This document shows, piece after piece, positions 1 through 8,738 of a stretch of 64,000 nt of DNA. The stretch is from Chloroflexota bacterium (lineage in GTDB: Bacteria; Chloroflexota; UBA11872). The stretch's first letter is position 1. Each line of letters opens with the position of its first letter. The DNA lies in assembly GCA_022826485.1 (NCBI GenBank), contig JAJDUU010000005.1, forward strand, positions 1 through 64,000, in the 5' to 3' direction. Under the pieces are notes generated by a model. That model did no database searches and had not been told where the DNA came from. It was given only the letters and a program-made list of their open reading frames with translations. Made by a program: the position numbers and the translations under genes.

Positions 1-1712
1 TATATGACGAAAACAACTCATTTGAGAGCTATGCCAGCGAATTCTTAGCCATAGTACAGCTTCTACGCGGAAATATCGCAAACATAGATTTGGACCATAT
101 GCTTACCAGAAGAGGGTGGGATTTCCCACTAGAGTTCAAGATCGGCTTGGGATCAATCGTGGACTCGAAGAATCCGTTACCCGCTCCGTGGGCCTTGGCA
201 TGGCTGCGGTTGCATCCAGAGATTTCCCTGAGAACTCCAGCGATTCGATGCGAGAGTGAATTCACCGCCCTCTTTCAGTTGAGATACCAGGAACGCTATG
301 GACCTGGTTTACCGATAAAGAGAAACAAAACGCCATTGAAATGTTTCTATCGTCCTGCAAGTGGCAGTTTCGACTCGTTGGTCCACATTGACACCGGCCA
401 ACTTCCCGACGTAACCAAACTGAAGAGACCTGTTCGCCAGCTTCAGAAGATTGCTGAGAATGTAACAGCCGAGCTTGACGCATACAGTCGCTGGGTAGGT
501 CGGCATGGCGACCGTGACAGTCTGGCCGCCCTAGCTCTGCTACCGCATGAATTGCTCAGTGATAGGAATTCTGATGACCTTTGCCGCCTACAGGCCACAA
601 TTGACTCCAGGCTGGATGGCGAGGAGGCGGCCACGATTCCGGTACGTGAACTGATCGCTCATTTCCCATCCCAAAAGTCGGAAGTCTTTTCGACCAAGGA
701 AGCAACATCCTTTTCTAGTCTCTTGGAGCGGATTGGATATGGCATTGCTCCTGACATTCGGTATTCAAAGGTCAACATTGCGAAACACGAATACGCGGCG
801 GTGTTTCGATTGGCCGACCTACCTTCGCCACCGACCGACAGATATCTCGCTGCGTCAGTTCTGCTACAGCTCGGTGCCGCCGTCAGCGCTGCTGACGGAA
901 CGATAACGACAGATGAAGAGCGAGTCTTAGAGACGCATCTCGAAGATTCATTGCAGCTTCCGGCGGCGGATCGAACCCGTCTCCGTGCACACTTGCAGTG
1001 GCTGCTGGTTGACCCGCCTGAACTCAAGACTATGCGGTCACGGATGAAAGCTCTAACAATCTCGGACAGGAGCCTTGTAGCTCGATTCGTCGTTTCCGTC
1101 GCAGGAGCAGACGGCGGCGTCAGCTCCAATGAGATCCGAGTCCTCGGCCGGATTTATAAGCTCATTGGCCTTGAATCAGACCAGCTTCATCGTGATATTC
1201 ACGCGCTCGCTTCGACTCCGGCAGCCCAACCGGTGTCGGTAATCCGCCCCGACAAGAGGACACGGTATCGCGTTCCCTCACCGCCAGCTATTGATCCGGA
1301 GAACGCAGAGCGTGTGGAACTCGATCCACAAAGGATCGCAGAGGTTATGAATGCAACCCGCGACGTATCAGATCTATTGACCTCTATCTTCGAAGGTCCG
1401 GCCGATCCCTCGGAACCTGAGTCTGAGACTACAGACTTCGAGCCAGACGACGAAACTGTGCCGACGACTGATACCGCGGAAGGCCGACTTGACCGCGCAC
1501 ACAGTGAACTCGTGCTGGTGCTGGCAAAGCGCTCACGATGGAATCGGAGCGATGTCGAACAGTCAGCCAAACAAGTCGGTCTTATGCCCGCTGGAGCTAT
1601 TGAGCAGATCAACGACGTGGCCTTTCAGCTCTGTGACGAGCCTCTCATCGAAGGTGATGACGTGCTTGAACTGAATGAAGTCGCACTAAAGGAATTACTC
1701 AATGTCTCGTAG
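1..1712 (+). CDS. TerB-N / TerB / TerB-C domain protein (5' end outside window)
   Basis: The reading frame is open from the first complete codon (base 3) to the TAG at 1710-1712. The first in-window start (TTG at 90) is therefore probably not the real one, and the gene begins upstream of the window. The N-terminal part resembles TerB-N: a stretch containing PLPAxWALAWLRxHPE, then LRTPAIRC, an EFxxLFQLRY element and NKTPL. A TerB-like acidic helical domain follows at about nt 845-1180, with two similar blocks (AAVSAADGTIT and VAGADGGVSSNEI) that look like paired metal-binding loops. The last ~80 codons fit TerB-C. TerB-family domains are linked to the tellurite-resistance/stress modules studied by Aravind and colleagues, some of which pair with DNA-processing ATPases and helicases. 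The stop overlaps the next gene's start by 11 bp, so the two are co-translated. GC is lower than in genes to the right. Biochemical function unknown. Confidence 0.72.
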   Translation, partial: YDENNSFESYASEFLAIVQLLRGNIANIDLDHMLTRRGWDFPLEFKIGLGSIVDSKNPLPAPWALAWLRLHPEISLRTPAIRCESEFTALFQLRYQERYGPGLPIKRNKTPLKCFYRPASGSFDSLVHIDTGQLPDVTKLKRPVRQLQKIAENVTAELDAYSRWVGRHGDRDSLAALALLPHELLSDRNSDDLCRLQATIDSRLDGEEAATIPVRELIAHFPSQKSEVFSTKEATSFSSLLERIGYGIAPDIRYSKVNIAKHEYAAVFRLADLPSPPTDRYLAASVLLQLGAAVSAADGTITTDEERVLETHLEDSLQLPAADRTRLRAHLQWLLVDPPELKTMRSRMKALTISDRSLVARFVVSVAGADGGVSSNEIRVLGRIYKLIGLESDQLHRDIHALASTPAAQPVSVIRPDKRTRYRVPSPPAIDPENAERVELDPQRIAEVMNATRDVSDLLTSIFEGPADPSEPESETTDFEPDDETVPTTDTAEGRLDRAHSELVLVLAKRSRWNRSDVEQSAKQVGLMPAGAIEQINDVAFQLCDEPLIEGDDVLELNEVALKELLNVS

Positions 1713-3024
1713 CATGAGGATACGTCCAAGAGACCGCGATGCGATTCTTCAGTCGTTGGCCGCCGGTGTTGTTCCGCGACGAGGACTGCAACATATTCAG
1801 GTTGGACGAGCAAATGAAGTCTCAGCGCTTCTCCGTGATCTCGAGCGCGTGATTGACGGTGGTTCCTCCATCAGATTCGTAATTGGCGAATACGGGAGTG
1901 GCAAGAGCTTCTTCTTGCACCTAATAAGGACTGCTGCGCTGGAGAAGCAGATGGTCACCATGCACGGCGACCTCACTCCTGATCGACGCATCTTTGCGAC
2001 AGGCGGACAGGCTCGGAGCCTGTACGCAGAACTAGCACGAAATCTTAGCACTCGTACCAGCCCAGACGGAGGAGGCTTACCGTCCGTGGTTGAACGCTTC
2101 ATCGGACAGTCGCAGAGCAGAGCACAAAGAGCTGGCGTGGACACGGAAGACATACTCCGCAAACATCTGGATAGTCTGTCCGAGCTTGTCGGAGGGTACG
2201 ACTTTGCGAACGTGGTCGCCCAATACTGGCGCGGACACGATCAGGGGATACCAGACCTCAAAGCATCAGCCGTTCGCTGGCTGAGGGCCGAATACACGAC
2301 TCGAACAGACGCCCGAAGAGATCTTGGTGTTCGCACGATAATCGACGACGGAAACATTTATGACCAACTAAAACTATTGGCACGCTTCGTGTTCCTTGCT
2401 GGATACAAAGGCCTAATCGTTTGCCTAGACGAGCTGGTGAATCTCTACAAGCTCGCAAACACTCGAGCACGGAACACGAACTATGAGCAGATTCTTCGAA
2501 TTCTCAATGATTGTCTTCAGGGAGCAGTCGCGCATCTTGGGTTCCTAATGGCCGGCACACCTGAGTTCCTCACAGATACGCGAAGGGGGCTCTACAGCTA
2601 CGAGGCACTCCAGAGTCGCCTTGACGAGAACATGTTCGCCTCCGCTAGTGTGCGAGATTTTTCCGGTCCCGTCGTTCGGCTGGCAAATCTCACCGCTGAG
2701 GAGTTGTTTGTTCTCCTCACGAAACTTCGCGACATTCACGGCGGCGGAGATCTGGCACGAATAACACTGCCCAATGAGGCCTTGCATGGGTTTATGGACC
2801 ACTGCTCAAAGCGAGTCGGTGAAGCGTATTTTCGCACTCCGCGAACCACCATACGGGCTTTCGTGCAGCTTCTTACGATCCTTGAACAGAATCCAGCAAC
2901 TTCGTGGGGCGATCTTATTGGTGAGGTTTCAATCGAACCGGATACGGATCCCGCTATCGTCGGACCTAGCCAAAGCACATCAACAAACCCGATAGATGAT
3001 GAATTAGCATCATTCCGGTTGTAG
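1702..3024 (+). CDS. BrxC/BrxD-type P-loop ATPase (BREX ATP-binding domain family)
   Basis: This 440-residue protein matches what I recall of the BrxC/BrxD (former DUF2791) ATPase family. Walker A is GEYGSGKS at residues 62-69, and Walker B is the hydrophobic strand ending CLDEL near 241-245. The N-terminus, with its RRGLQHIQVGR element, is typical of the family. A DNA-linked motor or switch role is expected by analogy with BREX type 2, where brxD sits next to the Lhr-like helicase gene brxHI, the same order seen here. The gene begins inside the 3' end of the TerB-N gene and ends 23 bp before the helicase start, so the three form one operon. No methyltransferase, PglZ or BrxC of a full BREX locus is visible, though more may lie left of the window. 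Confidence 0.75.
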   Translation: MSRSMRIRPRDRDAILQSLAAGVVPRRGLQHIQVGRANEVSALLRDLERVIDGGSSIRFVIGEYGSGKSFFLHLIRTAALEKQMVTMHGDLTPDRRIFATGGQARSLYAELARNLSTRTSPDGGGLPSVVERFIGQSQSRAQRAGVDTEDILRKHLDSLSELVGGYDFANVVAQYWRGHDQGIPDLKASAVRWLRAEYTTRTDARRDLGVRTIIDDGNIYDQLKLLARFVFLAGYKGLIVCLDELVNLYKLANTRARNTNYEQILRILNDCLQGAVAHLGFLMAGTPEFLTDTRRGLYSYEALQSRLDENMFASASVRDFSGPVVRLANLTAEELFVLLTKLRDIHGGGDLARITLPNEALHGFMDHCSKRVGEAYFRTPRTTIRAFVQLLTILEQNPATSWGDLIGEVSIEPDTDPAIVGPSQSTSTNPIDDELASFRL

Positions 3025-3047
3025 CAAATGGTTCAATTCGCGCGTCA

Positions 3048-5321
3048 ATGACCGATCAATCTTCTGCTGCTTTCGAACGTCTGTCTCCATCTATTCAGCG
3101 CTGGATGTGGCGTCAGCAATGGAATGAACTACACGACATCCAAGAACAAGCGATCAATCCGATCCTCGACAGATGTGACGTTCTCATATCATCGCCAACT
3201 GCATCCGGAAAGACCGAAGCAGCATTCTTGCCGATCTGCACCGACTTGGAAGACCTAGCCTCGCAATCGTTGGGCGTAATCTATATCTCACCACTGAAAG
3301 CTCTAATCAATGATCAGTTTCTTCGCCTTGAGCAGCTATTTGAGTGCATAGACGCTCCGGTAACGCCTTGGCATGGAGATATCGGCGCGCACGTCAAACA
3401 GCGCTTGATTAGACGACCCAGGGGAGCATTGCTCATCACCCCCGAGTCGATGGAAGCGCTGTTTGTGAGGCGCGGATCGTCAGTCCCAAGATTGGTCGAC
3501 CACCTTCGCTTTATCGTTGTTGATGAATTACATGCATTCATTGGAACTGAGCGCGGTCGGCAACTTCAATCGCTGATGCACCGACTTGAAGTCGCCGCCC
3601 ACAAAGTCATTCCACGTGTGGGGCTCTCGGCAACTCTGGGTGACGCCGAATTGGCTGCAGAGTTTCTGCGTCCGCGGCACGGCGAGCGCGTGATTCAGAT
3701 TGCATCACTGGCAGCGAGGCGCGAGGTGTTAATGCAGGTTCGCGGCTACAGAACGGTTAGCCCCCAAAGAGTCAAGCGTCCCGTTAGTCAAGCTGAAGCA
3801 ATTCGTAACGGGACTCCCGATCCCACAGAACCGGCTAGGGCCGATGACCTCGATGTTTCACGGCACCTATTCGAGACACTGCGGGGTAGGACGAATCTAG
3901 TGTTTGCAAACCGTCGAATGAAGGTCGAGTTATTTGCAGATCTGATTCGGCGACAGGAGGAACAACGCAATGTGCCGAATGAGTTCTTTCCTCATCACGG
4001 CTCTCTAGCACGCGAAATCCGCGAAGCCGCGGAGGAGAGACTGAGGGGGTCACGTCCTACGACCGTGATTGCGACAACCACACTGGAACTCGGGATCGAC
4101 ATCGGCGCAGTTGATTCAATCGCGCAGATTGGGCCGCCGATATCAGTGGCTTCGCTTACTCAACGCCTCGGACGCTCAGGCCGCACGGAGGGAGAGCCCT
4201 CCGTGATCAGGATTTACATCCAAGAGGCTGAAGTCGATGAGGACACGTCGGTGAATGATCGACTGCGCGTATCGCTGGTTCAGACAATCGCGATGATTCG
4301 GCTACTGCTCAAGAGATGGGTTGAGGCCCCAGTGCCGTCCGCACTTCATCTGTCTACGCTGATTCAGCAGTTGCTATCGCTCACGGCACAGTACGGTGGC
4401 TTTCGGGCCGCGGAAGCCTATCAGGCGCTCTGTTCTTCCGGCCCATTCGCCGCAGTGGACCAGCCGATGTTCGCCCAATTGCTGCGCGATATGGCCAGCC
4501 ACGACCTAATAACTCAGACCCATGACGGCATGCTGGTCCTCGATTTGCCAGGCGAACGGCTGGTAAACCACTACGACTTCTTTGCAGCCTTCACCTCACC
4601 GGACGAGTGGCGACTCGTTGCATATTCCCGACCGCTCGGCACACTTCCAATTACATCTCCCTTGCTGGTGGACTCTTTCCTCATATTTGCCGGGCGTCGC
4701 TGGCGAATAGTTGGAATAGATGAGGAGCGTCGCGAAGTTGATCTGGAAAGCGCAGCTGGAGGGCTAGTTCCCCGATTTGATGGTAACGGGGCACTAATCC
4801 ACGATCGCATCCGAAGGGAAATGCTCCAGGTCTACCTTGATACTGACGTCCCGATGTACTTGGACAACCCAGGGCGAGACTTGCTTACCGAGGGACGAAA
4901 ATGGTTTGAGCGCTTCAATCTCAGCAATCAGTCATTCTTACAGCAAGGACGCGATACGCATCTGTTTCCTTGGGTCGGCGACCAAATCCTAAACACTTTG
5001 GCCCTGCAATTTCGAACTTTGGGAGCTGAAGTTGAAATTCAACGACCAGCGCTAGTATTCAGAAAAGCACTTCCAGACGAGGTGATCACCTACATTAGAT
5101 CGCTCGCTTCGTCCGGCCCATCTGATATCAACAATCTGGCGGCGTCTGTGAAGAACAAGCATTCAGAAAAGCATCACATTTATCTTAGCGAAAATCTCCT
5201 AGTCTCCGACTATGCCTCCAGTCAACTCGACGCCGATGGCGCGTGGCAGACCATCATGCGCCTGAGCAATTCCTCGGCAAGGGCTCAATCCGGAAGACAA
5301 ACTGACGCAAGACAGCGCTGA
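3048..5321 (+). CDS. Lhr/BrxHI-like superfamily 2 DEAD/DEAH helicase
   Basis: This 757-residue SF2 helicase has all core motifs in order: motif I TASGKT at 51-56, DELH (motif II) at 159-162, SAT (motif III) at 194-196, an LVFANRR strand near 284-290, TTTLELGIDIG near 343-353, and QRLGRSGR (motif VI) at 372-379. The DELH box and the ELGIDIGAVD block resemble Lhr-type helicases and the BrxHI helicase of BREX type 2. The C-terminal ~350 residues are an Lhr-like extension without an identifiable nuclease. It is the last gene of the low-GC trio and probably acts on nucleic acid with the upstream ATPase. Substrate and polarity cannot be read from the sequence. Confidence 0.82.
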   Translation: MTDQSSAAFERLSPSIQRWMWRQQWNELHDIQEQAINPILDRCDVLISSPTASGKTEAAFLPICTDLEDLASQSLGVIYISPLKALINDQFLRLEQLFECIDAPVTPWHGDIGAHVKQRLIRRPRGALLITPESMEALFVRRGSSVPRLVDHLRFIVVDELHAFIGTERGRQLQSLMHRLEVAAHKVIPRVGLSATLGDAELAAEFLRPRHGERVIQIASLAARREVLMQVRGYRTVSPQRVKRPVSQAEAIRNGTPDPTEPARADDLDVSRHLFETLRGRTNLVFANRRMKVELFADLIRRQEEQRNVPNEFFPHHGSLAREIREAAEERLRGSRPTTVIATTTLELGIDIGAVDSIAQIGPPISVASLTQRLGRSGRTEGEPSVIRIYIQEAEVDEDTSVNDRLRVSLVQTIAMIRLLLKRWVEAPVPSALHLSTLIQQLLSLTAQYGGFRAAEAYQALCSSGPFAAVDQPMFAQLLRDMASHDLITQTHDGMLVLDLPGERLVNHYDFFAAFTSPDEWRLVAYSRPLGTLPITSPLLVDSFLIFAGRRWRIVGIDEERREVDLESAAGGLVPRFDGNGALIHDRIRREMLQVYLDTDVPMYLDNPGRDLLTEGRKWFERFNLSNQSFLQQGRDTHLFPWVGDQILNTLALQFRTLGAEVEIQRPALVFRKALPDEVITYIRSLASSGPSDINNLAASVKNKHSEKHHIYLSENLLVSDYASSQLDADGAWQTIMRLSNSSARAQSGRQTDARQR

Positions 5322-5584
5322 GGAACCTGTTTACATGCTACAACCGCCTACGCGACGGCTGACTGCACCGATCGTCAGGATGGGACACGACTGGCGAGAT
5401 AACACTTGCTGGCAGGGAAGCCCAGCAAACGCGACTACGCAATCTTCCTTCGATGTCGAAATTAAACGCCGAACACGCAAAGAAACTCGCGGCGGTCGCA
5501 GCGTGCCGGGATCTCCACGCGCCCCGTACTTAGTACGCTGGCGCGCGGATCCAACCGTCTCTGACTCCGAGGACTGAACCCGAG
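5322..5584. other. Intergenic boundary between low-GC island and GC-rich chromosome
   Basis: These 263 bp separate the helicase stop from gltX and contain no convincing gene. An 80-codon open frame at 5335-5577 has low-complexity basic content and no recognisable domain. GC rises across this stretch from about 50% to about 68%. I see no tRNA, integrase or clear direct repeat marking an integration site. The gltX promoter must lie here or upstream. Confidence 0.6.
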
Positions 5585-7042
5585 ATGACCTCCGGCATGC
5601 GCGTGCGGATGGCGCCGAGTCCTACCGGCGACATTCATATCGGCAACGCGCGGACGGCGTTGATGAACTACCTGCTGGCGCGGCAGTCGGGCGGCACGTT
5701 CATCCTGCGCGTGGAGGACACGGACCGGGAGCGCAGCGATGCGCAGAAGGAAGCCGGGATCTACGACGGTCTGCGCTGGCTGTCGCTGGACTGGGACGAG
5801 GGACCGAACGTCGGCGGTCCTTATGGACCCTATCGACAGAGCGAGCGCCATGACGTGCACCGCGAGGCCATCGAGGCGCTGCTGGCGTCGGATGCTGCTT
5901 ACTACGACTACACGACCGCCGAGGAGCGGGCGGCCGAGCGCGAGGCGCAGATCGCGCGCGGCCAGACGCCGCGCTACAGCGGCAGCGGGCGCTCGCTGAC
6001 GTCCGCCCAGATCGCGGAGCGCCAGGCGGCGGGCGTGGTTCCCGCCGTGCGCTTTGCTTCGGGGTCGGGCGCCGTCGGCTTCGAGGATGGAGTGTTCGGA
6101 CCGCTCGAGACCGACGCCTCGGAGATCGAGGACTTCGTGATCGCCCGCGGCGACGGCACGGCGCTCTACAACATGGCCGTTGTGGCCGACGACCACTCCA
6201 TGGCGATCACCCACGTGGTGCGGGGCGCCGACCATACGTCGAACACGTTTCGCCAGGTGCTGCTCTACCGGGCGTTGGGATGGGAGCCGCCGAATTTTGC
6301 ACACCTGCCTCTGCTACTGAACAAGCGGCGTCAGAAGCTCTCCAAGCGCGACGGCTCGCAGTGGCTGGGCGAGTACCGGGCGCAGGGATATCTCCCCGAG
6401 GCGGTGGTCAACTTCATGGTGTTTCTCGGCTGGTCGCCGGGCGACGAGCGCGAGCTGTTCAGCCTGGACGAACTGGTCGACGAGTTCAGTTTGGAACGGG
6501 TCAATCGCGCGGATGCGGTGTACGACGTGCAGCGGCTGGATCACTTCAACGGCGTCTGGCTGCGGCGGTTCGACATGGACACGCTGGCGGAGCGGGCGTT
6601 GCCGTTTGCGCGAGCTGGCGGCCTGCCGGTGGACGAGACGCAGCAGGACTATTTCCAGCAGGCGCTGGCGCTTGAGCAGGAGCGCATCAGCCACCTGACC
6701 GACGTGCCGGACATGATGGGCTTCTTCTTCGATAAGGACCTCGATCCCGACGTGGAGCTGATCCGATTTAGGCGCCACGATCGGGCCGAAACCGCCGCGG
6801 CGCTGAAGACCGTCGAAGGCTTGGTGCGTGAGCTGCCGGAGTTCAGCATTGGGGCGATCGAGACCATGCTGCGCGGGCTGGCCGAGCGGCTGGGCTGGAA
6901 GACGGGCGATCTCTTCATGCCCATCCGGATCGCGGTGACCGGACGACGCGCCACGCCGCCGCTATTCGAGACCATGGCGGTGCTCGGCCGCGAGCGGTGT
7001 TTGGTGCGTCTGCAACGCGCGCGGGCCAAGCTGACCGCATAG
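5585..7042 (+). CDS. gltX: Glutamyl-tRNA synthetase
   Basis: This cytoplasmic class I aminoacyl-tRNA synthetase charges tRNA-Glu, and possibly tRNA-Gln in an amidotransferase-dependent organism. Residues 9-21 read MAPSPTGDIHIGN, so the HIGH-type signature is HIGN. The KMSKS loop is KLSKR at 251-255. The glutamate-pocket region (ALYNMAVVADDHSM, then HVVRGADH) is well conserved. The length of 485 residues is normal for bacterial GltX, with an anticodon-binding helical C-terminus. The ATG at 5585 is used here; an in-frame ATG at 5597 would also give a normal N-terminus. The next gene follows after 7 bp, so the two are probably co-transcribed. Confidence 0.96.
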   Translation: MTSGMRVRMAPSPTGDIHIGNARTALMNYLLARQSGGTFILRVEDTDRERSDAQKEAGIYDGLRWLSLDWDEGPNVGGPYGPYRQSERHDVHREAIEALLASDAAYYDYTTAEERAAEREAQIARGQTPRYSGSGRSLTSAQIAERQAAGVVPAVRFASGSGAVGFEDGVFGPLETDASEIEDFVIARGDGTALYNMAVVADDHSMAITHVVRGADHTSNTFRQVLLYRALGWEPPNFAHLPLLLNKRRQKLSKRDGSQWLGEYRAQGYLPEAVVNFMVFLGWSPGDERELFSLDELVDEFSLERVNRADAVYDVQRLDHFNGVWLRRFDMDTLAERALPFARAGGLPVDETQQDYFQQALALEQERISHLTDVPDMMGFFFDKDLDPDVELIRFRRHDRAETAAALKTVEGLVRELPEFSIGAIETMLRGLAERLGWKTGDLFMPIRIAVTGRRATPPLFETMAVLGRERCLVRLQRARAKLTA

Positions 7043-7049
7043 CCCGCCG

Positions 7050-8147
7050 ATGAGCCGCCTGCGCTTTCACCAGGCGCCGTCGCCAAAGCCCGGGCGCAGC
7101 GACATCTGGGCCGAATGCGACGGCGAGCTGGTGTGCTCGCTGGAAATCATGGCGGCGCCGGTTCGACTGGCCGGGGCGACGCTGCACACGGCCGGCATCG
7201 CGAACGTCTTCACCGAGGAGGGCCACCGGCGCCGCGGCTACGCCAGCGCGCTCATGGCGCACGCCCACGAGGTCCTGGCCGACGACGGGTACTCGACGGT
7301 GGGACTCTTCGGCATTCCGGGGTTCTACGGCCAATTCGGCTACGCGACGATCGGTTGCGACTTCGCGCTGGAGGTGGACACGGATGTCGCGGCACAGACG
7401 GTCGGCGGCCACCGGTTACGTCCCGCGGGCGCTGCCGATCTGCCGGCGGTCGCCGCGATCTACAACGCCGTCAACGCCGGCCTCGACGGATCGGTCGTGC
7501 GCGATCCGACTGACTGGATCGGCCTGCGCCGCGGCTCGACGATCCTCGGCACGACGGGCCTATGGATCGCCGAGGACGCGGCTGGCGAACCTGTCGGCTA
7601 CGTGGCGCTGCGCGACGCCCCCGACAAGGCGGAGGTACTCGACGCCGGGTTTACGGAGCCAGTGGTCGCGCCGTCGCTGGTGGCGCACGCAGCCGCCGAG
7701 GCGGTGAAGCGGCAAGCCGCGACCATACGGTTCGAGCTGCACCCAGAGGTGGGCCTCGGCTCGTTCGTGCGGCGGATGGGGTGCCGGCTCGAGTCCATCC
7801 GGCCCCATGACTCCGGCTATATGTTGCGCATCCTCGACCAGGGCGCGGTGCTCGGCGCCATCGAGCCGGCGTTGCGCGCGCGGGCGGCGGCGCATGACTC
7901 GGAAGCGCCGGCCCGCCTGAGCGTCAAGACGGACTTGGGGACGACCGCCGTCGAAATCGGCGGCCGTGGGCCGGAGCGCACGCTTGCGCTGCCGCACGAG
8001 CGTCTGACCCAGCTTCTCTTCGGCTACTGGTCGGCGGCCGAGGTCGCCGAAACCGAGGGAGCCGGCATCGCGCTGGGGGACGTGTCGTGGCTAACGGCGC
8101 TGTTCCCGCGCGGCGATGCCTACTGCTACGAGCCGGACCGGTATTGA
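7050..8147 (+). CDS. GNAT-family N-acetyltransferase, Eis-like
   Basis: This 365-residue protein opens with a GNAT fold. The acetyl-CoA-binding motif A appears as GHRRRGYASALM near residues 52-63, preceded by a beta strand ending GIANVFTEE and followed by an IPGFYGQFGY element typical of Eis/YhbS-type acetyltransferases. A second, more divergent GNAT-like segment covers the middle, and the C-terminal ~90 residues resemble the accessory domain of Eis-type enzymes. The acceptor substrate is unknown; Eis relatives acetylate amines on antibiotics or proteins. It lies 7 bp after gltX, which suggests shared transcription rather than shared function. Confidence 0.75.
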   Translation: MSRLRFHQAPSPKPGRSDIWAECDGELVCSLEIMAAPVRLAGATLHTAGIANVFTEEGHRRRGYASALMAHAHEVLADDGYSTVGLFGIPGFYGQFGYATIGCDFALEVDTDVAAQTVGGHRLRPAGAADLPAVAAIYNAVNAGLDGSVVRDPTDWIGLRRGSTILGTTGLWIAEDAAGEPVGYVALRDAPDKAEVLDAGFTEPVVAPSLVAHAAAEAVKRQAATIRFELHPEVGLGSFVRRMGCRLESIRPHDSGYMLRILDQGAVLGAIEPALRARAAAHDSEAPARLSVKTDLGTTAVEIGGRGPERTLALPHERLTQLLFGYWSAAEVAETEGAGIALGDVSWLTALFPRGDAYCYEPDRY

Positions 8148-8251
8148 GGGACGCCCGCCGGCTGCCGAAGGGCGCCCACTAGGGGCGCCCCGACGCCGAC
8201 CGAACGGCGGTGGGGAGAGGGAACCGGACCGATTGCAATTGCAGATCCCAC

Positions 8252-8295
8252 GCTGCACGCAGCATGGGCCACCGGGCACGCAGCATGGGCCACCG
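8252..8295. repeat. Direct repeat with imperfect hairpin, copy left of small gene
   Basis: A 27-bp sequence at 8252-8278 beginning GCTGCACGCAGCATGGGCC recurs exactly at 8708-8734 on the other side of the small gene at 8362. A partial second copy of its 3' portion (ACGCAGCATGGGCCACCG) follows directly at 8278-8295. The arms GCTGC/GCAGC form a short hairpin. It resembles a REP-type element rather than an insertion-sequence end, because no transposase is nearby. Confidence 0.7.
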
Positions 8296-8361
8296 ACCAG
8301 CGTTGTGCCCGGTGTGCGTATGCTTTCGGAGTTGCCAAAGGCATGGTGAGCAAGGCGATCA

Positions 8362-8667
8362 ATGACCACTCGACTTGAGGACGAATTCCATCGAGCACTC
8401 GAGAACCACGTGTACGCCGACATCAGGTCCCACGACTTTCCAATGTTCCTCATGCAAGCGATGCGCCGACATGGCGGGGTCTTTGCGGCGAAGCAACTGC
8501 TCAGCATTTCTCCGGTTCGATCAGGGCTAACCGAACTCGGCAAACACGGGCGACTGGACATATCCGTGGAAGCCCTGATGTTGCAGGAGCGATGGAGACC
8601 GCTGTTCAGCGCCGACGAGCTAAATCTCGCGCGCCGGCGTTTGAAAGACCTCGGCCACGAGCCCTGA
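8362..8667 (+). CDS. Small conserved protein of unknown function (101 aa)
   Basis: I believe this belongs to a widespread ~100-residue family with no assigned function. Diagnostic features are a tract of helices around QAMRRHGGVFAAKQLL, a GLTELGKHGRLDISVEALML core and a C-terminal LFSADELNLARRRLKDLG. There is no signal peptide, membrane segment or metal site. The start is ATG 8362; the upstream sequence has no strong ribosome-binding site. The gene sits alone between two copies of a 27-bp repeat. From memory, similar proteins occur near restriction or defence genes, but nothing here proves such a role. Confidence 0.6.
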   Translation: MTTRLEDEFHRALENHVYADIRSHDFPMFLMQAMRRHGGVFAAKQLLSISPVRSGLTELGKHGRLDISVEALMLQERWRPLFSADELNLARRRLKDLGHEP

Positions 8668-8704
8668 TCGGAGTCGACGCGGGCGCGGTCAAGGGTCAGG
8701 CTCC

Positions 8705-8734
8705 CATGCTGCACGCAGCATGGGCCACCGGGCA
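8705..8734. repeat. Direct repeat with perfect hairpin, copy right of small gene
   Basis: Bases 8708-8734 match 8252-8278 exactly. Here the 5' flank completes a perfect 8-bp inverted repeat with a 2-nt loop at 8705-8722 (CATGCTGC ac GCAGCATG). The element ends 4 bp before the stop codon of the minus-strand membrane-protein gene, so it could also act as a 3' stem-loop for either neighbour. Confidence 0.7.
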
Positions 8735-8738
8735 GCAG

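Noticed and set aside
5335-5577. 80-codon open frame between the helicase and gltX
   Set aside because: No domain, basic low-complexity composition, no ribosome-binding site and it ends just before gltX; likely chance.
5462-6304. Long minus-strand frame opposite gltX
   Set aside because: Lies fully on the complementary strand of gltX and has the composition of a shadow frame.
8091-8714. Minus-strand 207-codon frame across the small gene
   Set aside because: Overlaps the better-supported 101-residue gene and the repeats; contains repeat-derived residues.
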